This document shows, piece by piece, positions 1 through 9,952 of a stretch of 64,000 nucleotides of DNA; position 1 is the stretch's first letter; the number at the start of each line of letters is the position of its first letter. Under the pieces are notes generated by a model. It was given only the letters and a program-made list of their open reading frames with translations. It did no database searches and had not been told where the DNA came from. The stretch comes from Centrapalus pauciflorus (lineage: Eukaryota > Streptophyta > Magnoliopsida > Asterales > Asteraceae). The translations under genes were made by a program, and so were the position numbers. Location: NCBI GenBank assembly GCA_020465985.1, contig JAANYP010000836.1, positions 176,249-240,248 of the forward strand. Direction: 5' to 3'.

Positions 1-1
1 T

Positions 2-1669
2 CTGTACGTTACTAAGTGTCAACTTTACACGGACCATAAGAGTTTGAAGTACATTTTTAGTCAGAAGGAGCTAAATATGAAGCAGAGACGTTCGATGGAA
101 TTAATAAAGGATTACGACTGTGAGATCCTTTACCATCCTGGAAAGGCTAATGTAGTAGCCGATGCTTTGAGTCGCAAAGCATATGCTAAGGATTGTTGTT
201 ATATGATGATGTCTACAATGCTGACCTCCACTATTATTGATGATGTTAAGGCTGCTCAAGAAGAAGCCTTGAAAGATGAGAATGTTGGTGTTGAGGATAT
301 TAGGATACAACTTAAAGATATGGAAACTAGTGAATCGGGATTGAAAGGAGTATACGGGAGGATTTGGGTGCCGAAGTTGGGTGGAATGAGACGAGTAATC
401 ATTGAAGAGGCACATCAATCCAAGTTTTCTGTACATCCCGAAAGCACAAAGATGTACAATGAACTGAAGGCAGACTTTTGGTGGCCGGGATTGAAGAAGG
501 ATATCGGCCAGTATGTTGAACGATGTAGAACTTGTCGGCTGGTGAAAGCCGAACATCAGCAACCATACGGCAGTATGCAACCGCTTCCCATTCCGGAATG
601 GAAGTGGGAGCACATTACTATGGATTTCGTTACAAAACTGCCAAAGACTAAGCGACAACATGATGCTGTTTGGGTGATAGTTGACAGATTGACTAAGTCC
701 GCACATTTTATTCCGATTAGAGAAAGTTATTCGTTGGAGAAGTTGGCTCAGATTTATATGGACGAGATAGTTTCTAGGCACGGAGTGCCTAAGTCCATAG
801 TATCGGATCGAGATAGCCGATTTACTTCGAACTTCTGGTCGGCTTTACAAGAGGGGTTGGGAACAAGGATCGCAATGAGTACGGCCTATCGTCCGCAAAC
901 CGATGGCCAAAGTGAACGAACAATCCTCACCTTGGAGGATATGATGAGAGCGTGTGTAGTAGATCTTGGTGGCAACTGGGATGATCATCTGCCACTAATA
1001 GAGTTTTCATATAACAACAGTTATCACGCAACGATAAAGAAAGCGCCATTTGAGGCTTTGTATGGAAGGAGATGTAGGACTCCTACATGCTGGAGAGAAA
1101 CTGGTGAAACACCGATTGCTGGGTCGGCATTGCTTCAAGAAACAAACGAGAAGATAAAGTTGATTAGGCAGAACATGAAAGCGGCCCAGGATCGTCAGAA
1201 AAGTTACTACGATAGGAGGCACAAACCGATCAACTTTGAAATGAATGACTGGGTTTACTTGAAAGTATCACCCATGAGGGGTGTTACTCGTTTTGTGAAG
1301 AGGGGCAAGTTGGCTCCGAGATTTGTTGGACCATTTAAGATAGTAGAAAAAGTTGGAAATCAATCGTATCGCCTGGAGTTTCCTGAAGAGATGTCAGGCA
1401 TACATCCAGTATTTCATGTTGGAAATCTCCGAAAGTCATTTACTACTAGTAACGAAGATTGGGCCGACCATACTGAACTGCAAGTTGATGAAAGACTCCG
1501 GTATGTTGAGGAGCCGGAATGTGTATTGGATACCAAGATGAAAAAGCTAAGGAGCAAAGAGATTGAAATGGTGCTTGTACGTTGGAAGCATCATAAAGGA
1601 GCAAATCACACTTGGGAGACAAAGGCGGAAATGTTAAGGAAGTATCCAAAACTGTTCGAATCCGAGTAA
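2..1669 (+). CDS. Ty3/gypsy chromovirus pol, C-terminal part (RNase H tail, integrase, chromodomain)
   Basis: The frame is already open at base 2, so this is the 3' part of a polyprotein whose protease, reverse transcriptase and most of RNase H lie outside the window. Residues are numbered from the Met at base 44. The RNase H tail (1-45) carries the YHPGKANVVADALSRK block. The integrase zinc finger is H124, H131, C161, C164. The catalytic triad D194, D255, E291 has the canonical 35-residue D-E spacing. A C-terminal SH3-like part and a chromodomain (about 490-541, with VRWKHH and a final HTWE) follow. The integrase inserts element cDNA into chromatin, and the chromodomain is thought to read histone marks. 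No stop or frameshift is seen in the visible part, so it looks recently active. It is close to the tail at 46131-46727. Confidence 0.95.
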   Translation: MYVTKCQLYTDHKSLKYIFSQKELNMKQRRSMELIKDYDCEILYHPGKANVVADALSRKAYAKDCCYMMMSTMLTSTIIDDVKAAQEEALKDENVGVEDIRIQLKDMETSESGLKGVYGRIWVPKLGGMRRVIIEEAHQSKFSVHPESTKMYNELKADFWWPGLKKDIGQYVERCRTCRLVKAEHQQPYGSMQPLPIPEWKWEHITMDFVTKLPKTKRQHDAVWVIVDRLTKSAHFIPIRESYSLEKLAQIYMDEIVSRHGVPKSIVSDRDSRFTSNFWSALQEGLGTRIAMSTAYRPQTDGQSERTILTLEDMMRACVVDLGGNWDDHLPLIEFSYNNSYHATIKKAPFEALYGRRCRTPTCWRETGETPIAGSALLQETNEKIKLIRQNMKAAQDRQKSYYDRRHKPINFEMNDWVYLKVSPMRGVTRFVKRGKLAPRFVGPFKIVEKVGNQSYRLEFPEEMSGIHPVFHVGNLRKSFTTSNEDWADHTELQVDERLRYVEEPECVLDTKMKKLRSKEIEMVLVRWKHHKGANHTWETKAEMLRKYPKLFESE

Positions 1670-1685
1670 CTTCGAGGACGAAGTT
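1668..1685 (+). promoter_or_regulatory. stop-codon hairpin after gypsy pol
   Basis: AACTTCG, loop AGGA, CGAAGTT form a perfect 7 bp stem that begins inside the TAA stop codon of pol. The same hairpin recurs at 46726-46743 after the other gypsy pol tail. The structure is seen directly; its role (3' UTR structure, minus-strand or plus-strand priming signal, RNA stability) is unknown. Confidence 0.6.
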
Positions 1686-1705
1686 GAGCGTGGTGGAGCC
1701 CATGT

Positions 1706-2966
1706 TGTAACATCCTCAGATTTATTTTATTGAAATTGGGCTAATTAAGTGGAAAATATATAATTAAGTTGAAATTTGAGCAATTATTATGTATTTGGGA
1801 TATTTTGAAAGTTTGTTGTTATTTTAAGAAAATTTGAACTCGGAAATTATTATTAAGGAATATTATGAATTATAAAAGTTATTAATGAAAAATTTAAGAA
1901 TAAATCAGTATTTTATGGAACCGGTTAAGTTGAGGGGTGAAATGGGCAAAATGATGAAAATGGGAATAAAAAGGCCAAGCCCTTCATTTTTCACCATCTC
2001 TCTCTCTCTCTCTAGACTCTCTCTCTAGAAGTTCTCTCTACATCTCTCTAAGATATTTCACAAACCGACCGGCCGATTATCGAGATTTATACGTCATCGG
2101 AAAGATCTCGAGGAGTACAACAACAATCTACGGTTGGATCTTTGATTTCGTACGAATTGAGGTAAGAATCGACTCTTTTAAGTTTGTTATTTCGGTTTTG
2201 AAGAACTTAGAATTCGAATCTGTTATTTTATGTGAATTGGAGCTAGTTTTGCTTGAAATCTTGCGAGAATATGATAGTATATGCATAATAGAATCGAAAC
2301 TAGGCTTAATACTTGATATATCGGTGATTTGAGGCTTAGAAATGTATGTTTTAAAGTTGTAAGATGAACAAACTCGAAAATACCAAGAACACAGTCGAAA
2401 TGCAAGAACAAACTCGATTTTGGTACTAGATTCGAGTGTATTTTCGAGTCTATCATTAGATTCGAAGGGGAGGGGGTTCGAATCTACCCCAAACTCGAAT
2501 GGGATTTCGAGTTTACCTTCTGGGATTCGAGTTTAGTCATCAAATTCGAAGGGGGTTCGAATCTAAACCATTAAATTCGAGTTTAATGCCTAAAAATTGA
2601 AAACCACTCTCTAAACTCGAATATTTTGAATGAAACTTATAAACAACACATAAAATGACAAAGAGTTATACAAAGGACAATGTATGAGCATGAGATGGGC
2701 TCAAACTTAATTGTGTTATGAATTTGGACATAGACCCAAAATAGGGGAAAATATTGCAAAAATTTACGAAACTTGGTTTAATGGATTTAAACGGTTTTTG
2801 ACTCGAGGTATTGTAGCAACAAATTTAACAGGTCCCTTGTGGTGTTGTTTAACCCACAGTGGGGTACTTGGTGGATCCGGTTGAAAGCCCGAGGAAAAAT
2901 AATATCGGTTAAAGTTTACTTACGCACCCACTGTGAGTACAGTAGATTTCGCATGTGAATCTATGC
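1706..2966 (+). repeat. 3' LTR of gypsy element, truncated
   Basis: It starts with TGTAACATCC as in the complete LTR at 41360 and aligns with it in order: AT-rich U3, a TATA-like AATAAAAAGG near 1965, a CT-rich start region (about 2001-2050), a splice-donor-like GAG|GTAAGAAT at 2160-2168, a cluster of TTCGAA/CTCGAA words (2366-2622), and the CCCACAGTGGGG and CCCACTGTGAGT boxes (2853-2940). Similarity stops near 2966, about 0.8 kb short of a full LTR. What follows is minus-strand gypsy pol, so the end was lost by rearrangement or deletion. Confidence 0.85.
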
Positions 2967-3760
2967 ACATTCTCATTGTGACATCTTTTGATTCATAAAC
3001 ACTATCGGGCTCCACATGGCAGAGAACTCAATCTACAAAGCCCCTATCTGACAACTTCTGAAGTTGCTTCATCATATCTTACCTTTCAGTAGATGCATAC
3101 TGATACGAGCAACAAGCTATTGGAGAAACTCTAGGGATCAAGTCAACACAAAATTTCACTTGTCTTTCGAGTGGCACATCAGACAAGTCTTCCGGAAACA
3201 CATATGGAAACATTTGGGACAACAGGCGCATCGGCCACAGTTTTCTCTTCAGTCTTGGTATCAATAGCCTATACCAAACAAAACTCACAACCCTAAGCAA
3301 TCAGCTTTCGGGACCTAACAATCATCATTAGACATTGATCCCCACTTCTCCAATACTCATATATACAATTCTCTCGCCTCCTTTCGGCGTAGTTATCTTT
3401 ATTATTCCTTCATTGCAAACTACATGCGTCTTGTCACATATATTTAATAAGTTCTTTCTAATTATCGTATCAAATCACCGATCTCTATTGAAATCAAGTC
3501 AGGATTGAGTACTACCTCCTCAATCACTAAAGTACAATCATGATACACATGATCTACGCTAACTAATGTGTTACTTAGCAATTTCAACATCAATCACAAT
3601 AGACAACTTAGATCAAGGTATTTACACTTGTTGAGCAAAAGCAGTAGATACAAATAATTGATCGACACCCAAAATCAAACAGAACTCATGATCACCTCCG
3701 AATCATCCTTAGATTCCGAATCGTAGTACTAGACTTTTCTTTGCTGTATAAGCAATTTCC
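2967..3760 (-). pseudogene. decayed gypsy pol (protease end and start of reverse transcriptase)
   Basis: Read on the minus strand, 3300-3079 gives a recognisable stretch leading into reverse transcriptase (FPEDLSDVPLERQVKF followed by DLIPRVSPIA). About 3480-3310 resembles the C-terminal half of the retroviral-type aspartic protease (a conserved NICDKTHVVCNEG-like strand followed by a TPKGGERIVY-like strand). Stops and frame changes are frequent. Near 2967-3060 a fragment resembling the middle of reverse transcriptase follows after a deletion. It continues the element whose gag lies at 4600-5382 and whose 5' LTR is 5599-7602. No active-site block survives. Confidence 0.65.
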
Positions 3761-4599
3761 CTAGTGTCCAAAGTCTCTTTAAACTTTTTATTGTTTAATC
3801 AAATTTCCATTTCATTAAATATTATATCCCTCTTCCGATTAATTATAATTCACATATATTTCTTAATTTATACTTCGCATCGCATATTCCAAATCCCTTT
3901 CAATATTAACACAAGTCACGTATTCTCATACCTTTGTTCGCTTTCTCAGAAATGCTTGAATTACTTTCCTTTCTGTTATAAAATTTACATATTTCAAATA
4001 TTGAAATAGCCTCTTTGACTCCAACTACATCAAATTCTCATGAACAGTTCGTGTCATGTGTTCTCAGCCACAACCTTTGTAAGCTTAAATTATTCAATAC
4101 AATGTACCTTACCGTTTTCTTTTAAAACAAGTTGATGCTATTTTGTTTTATGATAAACACTACAAGTTGTGATCCATCCTTCAAACATATCACATATGAT
4201 ACTAATATGATTAGTTCCAATTCTTTAATCCATCATGGTCAAACTTAGACTTTATTACAACTTCTCAACTCATTCATAAGTTTCTAAGAAATCTCTAACA
4301 TCTCTTCCAATTCAAAGCTTCCAAGTCCATCTTGGCTATTCATCTACTGCCTATTTATATACTCGAATATTCTCATTCACAAACATGATTATACTTATAT
4401 TAATAATAAAACTTTATATCACTTGATTTCATGTTAACTTCAGCATCATAGAACTTCGATGAAATATTACATATGGAATCTTTAAAGTACACTTCTAACT
4501 CTATGGATTAACGTCCAAAAGTTATAACCACAATCTTAGAGATATCATCTCTTTGTTGAACTTTTCATTCATAGTTTCATCATGTAATATCATTACATG
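3761..4599. other. AT-rich spacer of the minus-strand gypsy element
   Basis: No coding stretch or clear repeat is visible. By position it should hold the gag-pol junction and start of protease of the minus-strand element, but I cannot align it with any domain. A comparable AT-rich stretch occurs after gag in the inner gypsy element (45204-46130). Confidence 0.4.
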
Positions 4600-5382
4600 C
4601 TAATTCTTTGGTCGAAATTTGCAATTTCTGCTAAAATGGCCCACTTTTCCACAATTATAACAAGCATCGGCCTTCATTGGACATTTGTTAGCCTTATGTC
4701 CAAATTGATTACAATGGCAACATCTCTTACTTCTATCACGTTTATTTGTTCTTGACCTCAAGTATAGTCCATTTAGTTCACCTTCTCCAGACTTTACAAT
4801 CTTTCCAATAGCTCTTTCTTCATAATTAACATGTGGTACGATATCAGGCTCACCATATTGCCTACTAAACAACAACTTGAATTGTTCCCAACTAAAGGAA
4901 GCAATCAACTTGGATCCCAATTCTTTTTCCCAACGGTCCCACCATTCCTTAGCTTGTCCAATCAATTGATCCTTAGCTAAAAATACCTTATACTCATCTT
5001 TACAATTCATCTCCCTAAAGATTTGTTCCATAATTGTAATCCACATTTCTGCTTCCTCAATTCTCAGAGATCCTGAGAATGTGGGTGGTTGCCAGTCCTT
5101 GAATGATCTAATTACATAATTCATGTAATTCTCATCAATCCCAGTTTCATAATCAATCTTTTCCTTGCCCTTATCTTTGCGTTTCGCTTCATTCCTAAGG
5201 TTTATGTCTACCACAACATAATCCCTTTCATATTCCCTCTTTTCTTTTCTCTTGTCTTCTTTTCTTTTGGCTTTGGCCTCATCTCGCGCCCGAAACTGAT
5301 CTTGAATCATTCGATTTTGCTCAGCCATCATGGCTAGCATCATCTCTCTTGTTTCTTCAGGTGTCATTCCTCCTCCAGACAT
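4600..5382 (-). CDS. Ty3/gypsy gag (capsid-nucleocapsid)
   Basis: The start is taken at the ATG at 5382, because it begins the MSGGGMTPEETREM sequence shared with the gag at 43606; the frame stays open a little further upstream. About 260 residues. A highly charged coiled-coil-like N-terminus (Glu/Lys/Arg rich, about 30-80) precedes a retrotransposon gag domain (WITIMEQIF, AKEWWDRWEKEL, FSWEQFKLLFSRQY). Two CCHC zinc knuckles follow: CHCNQFGHKANKC and CYNCGKVGHFSRNC. Gag forms the virus-like particle and binds element RNA. The first 45-50 residues nearly match the gag at 43606, but the rest is a different subfamily, which suggests recombination. The capsid region between the gag domain and the knuckles looks shortened. 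Confidence 0.85.
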   Translation of the reverse strand: MSGGGMTPEETREMMLAMMAEQNRMIQDQFRARDEAKAKRKEDKRKEKREYERDYVVVDINLRNEAKRKDKGKEKIDYETGIDENYMNYVIRSFKDWQPPTFSGSLRIEEAEMWITIMEQIFREMNCKDEYKVFLAKDQLIGQAKEWWDRWEKELGSKLIASFSWEQFKLLFSRQYGEPDIVPHVNYEERAIGKIVKSGEGELNGLYLRSRTNKRDRSKRCCHCNQFGHKANKCPMKADACYNCGKVGHFSRNCKFRPKN

Positions 5383-5581
5383 GTTCTGTAATAATAACAC
5401 ATAACTTGTTTAGTAACATGTCATCAGTTTAAAGACACCACTCATTTGTCCCGTATGATAGTCAATCTCTTATATCACTAGATCATAACCTATCTTAGTT
5501 CAGATCATTACTTAAACCACTACATATCATTACCTAATGTTTGAGATCAAGACCTCACGGACACTTGAATCTCAAACTACT

Positions 5582-5593
5582 GCTCAGATACCA
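5582..5593 (-). promoter_or_regulatory. primer-binding site, initiator Met tRNA (one mismatch)
   Basis: On the minus strand this reads TGGTATCTGAGC, one base off the TGGTATCAGAGC used by the inner gypsy (43393) and copia B (40326). It lies 5 bases inside the LTR end, the spacing also seen at 43387/43393. Confidence 0.8.
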
Positions 5594-5598
5594 TCTCG

Positions 5599-7602
5599 TG
5601 TGACACCCTTGCCACAACAACCACCAATTACATAACACCCAGGATTTATCATCAACATGCAATAACATAAGGATCTGATAACCTAAATTAAGTGCGGAAG
5701 CATTAAAATACAGAAATAAAGTAGTGCAATAGTGTCAAACGCCCGACAGGACTATAAGGTACCAAGTCTAAGGCTACACACCCATAATTATTACAATCAT
5801 CCAGAATATATTACAACATTGTCTCATAACATAATTACCGATGAAATAGTGCCAAGTCTTCCAAATCTTCCAAATGACCTAACTAGAAGGTCCGGCTGTA
5901 GACTTTCCCTTTCCTGTAAAATAAAATCAACTGAGGGGTAAGCGAATGCTTAGTGAATACACAGATTTACACATTTTATAAATCCTTATGATGCCCACAA
6001 GAGTAGCACCGACGACACACGTCGTGCACTCTCCACGTACACAAAGTACGACACACATGAGCCGTCGCTCCTATGAGCCCCATGCTCGGTATGAAAAATC
6101 CAACCATCTGAGACAGACATAACATCGGGGATGACATACTGCCTACCAGACCTGGAGGGATCAGCTCCAGCATCATATAGAGCAGTAACATCGGAGTAAC
6201 AGATGCGACCCATCGGTCCATCGTTAGATGCACAACAAACGAACGGACATGCATCAAATAAGAATGTGCATCTAAATCTACGCAAGTTAGTAGAATTCCA
6301 AACGAAAAATGAAGCAACATGTCTCAGCAGGAAATAGCAATCATAAAGCAGATATAAACATGCGAAATCATATGTACTCACAGTGGGTGCGTAATTAAAT
6401 GTTAACCAATATTATTTCTCCGCGGGCTTTCAACCGGATCCACCAAGTACCCCACTGTGGGTTAAACAACACCACAAGGGACCTGTTATATTAATTATAA
6501 CAATATCACGAGTCAAAAACCGTTTAAATTCATAAGACCATGTTTTGTAAGTTTTGCAATATTTTTCCCCATCTTGGTCTATTGTCCAAATTCATAATAC
6601 AATTAAGTTGAACCCTTTTCAAGTTTACATCTTGTCCTTTGTATAACTCCTGTCATTTTATGTGTTGTTTATGAGTTTCATTCAAAATACTTGAGTTTAG
6701 AGAGTAGAATTCTCATTTTTAGGCATTAAACTCGAATTTCGGGGGTTAAATTCGAATTTCCTTCGAATTTAATGACTAAACTCGAAATCCTAATGATAGA
6801 TTCGAACCATATTCGAATCTAGGCCCTTAGATTCGAATCTATGGTGTCAAACTCGAATTCCTGCTCGAATTTAGTACAAAAATCGAGTTTGTTCTTGCAT
6901 TTCGACTGTGTTCTTGGTATTTTCGAGTTTGTTCATCTTTACAACTTAAATCCTTCATTTCAAAGCCTAAAATCATGAATATATCAAGTATTATACCTAG
7001 GTTTGATTCTATTACACATATACTATCTCATTCTTGCAAGATTTCAAGCAAAATCAGCTTTAAATCGCATAAAAATGACACATTCGAACTTATGTTCTTC
7101 AAAACCGAAACACAAAATCTTAAAACAGTCGATTCTTACCTTAATCCGTACGAAATCAAAAATCCAACCGTAGATTGTTGTTGTACTCCTCGAGATCTTT
7201 CCGATGACGTATATATCTCGATAATCGGTCGGTCCGTTTGCGAGATATCTTAGAGAGAAGTAGAGTGTTTTTCTAGAGAGAGTGTGTAGAGAGAGAGAGA
7301 GAGAGCATTTGGAGAATGAAAAGGTATTTGGCCTTTTTATTCCCATCTTTCCCATTTTGCACATTTCACCCCTCAACTTAACCGGTTCCATAAAATACTG
7401 ATTTATTCTTAAATTTATCATTACTAACTTTTATAATTCATAATAACCATTTCAAAGTTCTTAAATTTTTTAATTTTCTTAAAACAACAACTAAGTTTTA
7501 ACTATCCCCAAATACATAATCTTTGCTCATAATTCAACTTATTTATAAATTACCTGTCTAAATATTTCTTAAATCACCGTAATTGCATTTGAGGATGTTA
7601 CA
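5599..7602 (-). repeat. complete 5' LTR of minus-strand gypsy element
   Basis: On the minus strand it runs from TGTAACATCC (7602) to TGTCACA (5599), 2004 bp, co-linear with the 2028 bp LTR at 41360 though clearly diverged. Landmarks on the minus strand are an AATAAAAAGG TATA-like box (about 7343), a GA/CT-rich start region (7256-7310), a donor-like AAG|GTAAGAATC at 7142-7133, TTCGAA words (6926-6724), the CCCACAGTGGGG box (about 6450), CACTAAGC...CTTACCCC (about 5950-5930) and an acceptor-like TTTTACAG|GAAAGG (last intron base 5914). It abuts copia A gag at 7603. Confidence 0.88.
5914..7140 (-). other. putative intron inside gypsy LTR
   Basis: It starts with GTAAGAATC after AAG and ends with a pyrimidine-rich TTTTATTTTACAG before GAAAGG. 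CACTAAGC and CTTAC, both usable branch-site matches, lie 20-40 bases before the acceptor. Length 1227 bp. The same arrangement occurs in three other LTR copies in this window. Splicing is inferred from sequence only. Confidence 0.4.
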
Positions 7603-8426
7603 TTGTGTACCGTCTATGATGGACCCACAATCACACTTGACAACAGGATTAACAATCTTGTTAGACAGTATGAACTCTTCTTTGCAAAACCAAAGGAGAC
7701 TCTCACTGAAACCTACACCAGGTTTACTGCTCTTGTAAATGATCTCAAAGCTGTTGGGATCACCAAGGACAGCCTGACTTTGGTAAACAAATTCTTAGAT
7801 GTTCTGTCTGAGGAATGGAATTATTTTTCTACAATTTTAAGGAATTCAGGTACCATCAAAAGTATGGATCTTGTTAACTTATATGGATCCTTACTAAATG
7901 ATGAGCAATCAAGGCAACAGAAGAGAAATGCCTTGGAAATATCTAAGAAAGGTGCTGCCTTTGTGGCTAGTGTGAGACAACCTGTAAATCAAGTGAGTGA
8001 TGTGTTCATTCAACCTGATCAACATGCTGATGATAAGGAGGAAATATCTGATGAGGAAGACAATGCAGATAGTGCTGAACTGGATGATGAGCAAATGATA
8101 GCCATGCTTGTCAAAAGGTTCAACAGGAAAGGTTTGGAAGAAACATGCTACAGGGAAGCTCAAATGCTGTCAAAAAGAAAGCATTTGACAAGACCAAAGC
8201 TGAGTGCTTCAAATGTGGCAAAACTGGCCATATAGTTGCTGACTGTGTGTCAAAAGCTGTTGGTCAGACATCCAAACCACACAAGACAAACAAGGATGAT
8301 GGCTACAGGGTTAAGTACCTTATGGCCATGGCTAAGCTGAGGAAGTTAGAAAACTCAGTGGTTTCTAACAGGCAAAAGGGACTAATGGCTGAAACCTATC
8401 TGATGAAGAAGACAACAACTGTCTAA
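7603..8426 (+). pseudogene. copia A gag, N-terminally truncated, first part
   Basis: The copia gag begins abruptly at 7603, the base after the gypsy LTR, and lacks its N-terminus, leader and 5' LTR. The first frame (7603-8235) gives a UBN2-type gag domain (LVRQYELFFAKPKETLTETYTRF, about residues 18-45, then LVNKFLDVLSEEWN). A frame change near 8145-8235 leads to a CCHC knuckle, CFKCGKTGHIVADC, at about 8202-8246. A second one-base change near 8400 leads into the next frame, where the CLMA motif usual at this place in copia gag proteins is found (8413-8427). A TAATG stop-start overlap at 8424-8428 results. Gag packages element RNA. The two frameshifts make it non-functional as it stands. Confidence 0.8.
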
Positions 8427-9952
8427 TGGCCAACACTGATGTCCCATCAACAAGCAACTTCAAACAGGATCTGGCTGAAGCTGAAGCTTTCAGTAGCTTG
8501 GAGAATTGGAACCCTACAATGATGTATAAGGTACAAAATTTTATGGATTACAGTTCTGAAGAAAAAGTTAAAATGTTTGAATATATGCTTGTTGATCTAA
8601 AAGCTGCTGTTGAGAAGCATGCTGTTTTATTATCTGAAATCTCTAAGCTTAAAACTGACATTGAAACAAAGTCTAGTAAACTGGACAGCTTCCATAAGTT
8701 GGAAGCTGAGCTTGATGAATTAAAACACATCAATTCCATTTTACTGGAAGAAAAGAGAGAAACAGATATAAAACATGCTAAGCTTCAAAAGATAGTTGAC
8801 TCTTGGTGCCAATCTGCACAAAAAGTCAGCCACTGTATAAGTCAGCAGATCCCTGCACAAATCCAAGCCTATCTTGGAGGGGATCTTGACACAGCAGCTT
8901 CCATTGTTGAGGTTAATAACTTAAAAGAAGACTTGTCCACTCTTGGTGAGCTTCCAAACACTTTTATTCAAAGAGTGAATGGTAAATTAATCTCAACAAA
9001 CAGGTTTGTCAGGCCTCAAAACACTGACAGCTTGTGTGAACCCAGCTCAAAAGCTGTTGATGAAATCAGTCCTTCATCTAATAAGCTTGCTAAGTGTTCT
9101 GCTGATTCACACAAGCAAAAGAAAGGAAAGCATGTCCAATCTGCAGCTGTGGACACCAAAGCTGTTGACAAAACAGACTTTGGGTCTAAAGCTGGTGTAA
9201 AAAGGTATACTAATCCTTTTAATGCTGAACACTTTGAAAATAAGTTTTCAAAGGGAAAACAGTCTGCCTTTAACAAGAGTAAGTCTCAGGTTGAAGGCAA
9301 AACTGCTGTGATTTCAAATAAGTTTTCTAATCATAGTGGTAAACTAGTTTTAAATGAGAATAAATATTTAAAAACCAGGAATAATGATTATGTTGATAGG
9401 CAACATCAATCACATCTCAGGAAGAGCAAAGGCAAAGCCATTGCTCAGCCTGAGAGATCTGGGAATAAGTTTCCTAAACCTGTGGAAGGTCAAAAGCCAA
9501 TCAAGCTTCCTATCTTTGATATCTGCCCTCCTAAAAAGGGGAAAGAAGAGACAGGCAAAGCTGTGGTTATTGAACTTTCCACTCAAGCTGTTGATTCATC
9601 AAAAAGTAATAAGTTTGCTAAAGCTACTGATGGAATCAATAGAAATAATCCAGAATGTGTTTCTGAAAAGTCTTTTTCCAAAAATACTAAAAGAAGAAAA
9701 TGTTATAAATGTGGAATGAAGACACATTTGGCCAAAGACTGTCCTGAAGCTGTGGATATGAGGCCTGCTGACTCTGATGTTTCTCTCACTGCCAACATAA
9801 ACAGTGTTGGAAACATCTTAGCCAATGAGAGTGGTATTCAAGCCGATACCATTCAAATAGGGAATATTAGTGTTGACATCACAAGTCCATCAACAAATGT
9901 TGATGAAGTAGGAGAACTCATCTTTGTGATGAGTTCCCCTAAAAGTATCTAA
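8402..9952 (+). CDS. copia A gag, coiled-coil and second zinc-knuckle part
   Basis: This is the second half of a large Sirevirus-like gag, about 510 residues in one frame. Residues 40-130 (from base 8426) are a heptad-rich coiled coil (LSEISKLKTDIETKSSKL, ELDELKHINSILLEEKRE). A long low-complexity Lys/Ser/Asn-rich linker with repeated SK/NKFS words follows. A second CCHC knuckle, CYKCGMKTHLAKDC, lies at about 9700-9741. Large gags with an internal coiled coil and a distal knuckle are typical of the Sirevirus branch of Ty1/copia. The frame ends with TAA at 9950-9952. The pol frame overlaps in the +1 register, and a pyrimidine-rich TCACTCTGCAG lies just after the stop. Confidence 0.8.
   Translation, partial: DEEDNNCLMANTDVPSTSNFKQDLAEAEAFSSLENWNPTMMYKVQNFMDYSSEEKVKMFEYMLVDLKAAVEKHAVLLSEISKLKTDIETKSSKLDSFHKLEAELDELKHINSILLEEKRETDIKHAKLQKIVDSWCQSAQKVSHCISQQIPAQIQAYLGGDLDTAASIVEVNNLKEDLSTLGELPNTFIQRVNGKLISTNRFVRPQNTDSLCEPSSKAVDEISPSSNKLAKCSADSHKQKKGKHVQSAAVDTKAVDKTDFGSKAGVKRYTNPFNAEHFENKFSKGKQSAFNKSKSQVEGKTAVISNKFSNHSGKLVLNENKYLKTRNNDYVDRQHQSHLRKSKGKAIAQPERSGNKFPKPVEGQKPIKLPIFDICPPKKGKEETGKAVVIELSTQAVDSSKSNKFAKATDGINRNNPECVSEKSFSKNTKRRKCYKCGMKTHLAKDCPEAVDMRPADSDVSLTANINSVGNILANESGIQADTIQIGNISVDITSPSTNVDEVGELIFVMSSPKSI

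Noticed and set aside
101..781. 226-codon minus-strand frame
   Set aside because: It is opposite the well-supported integrase gene and has no domain.
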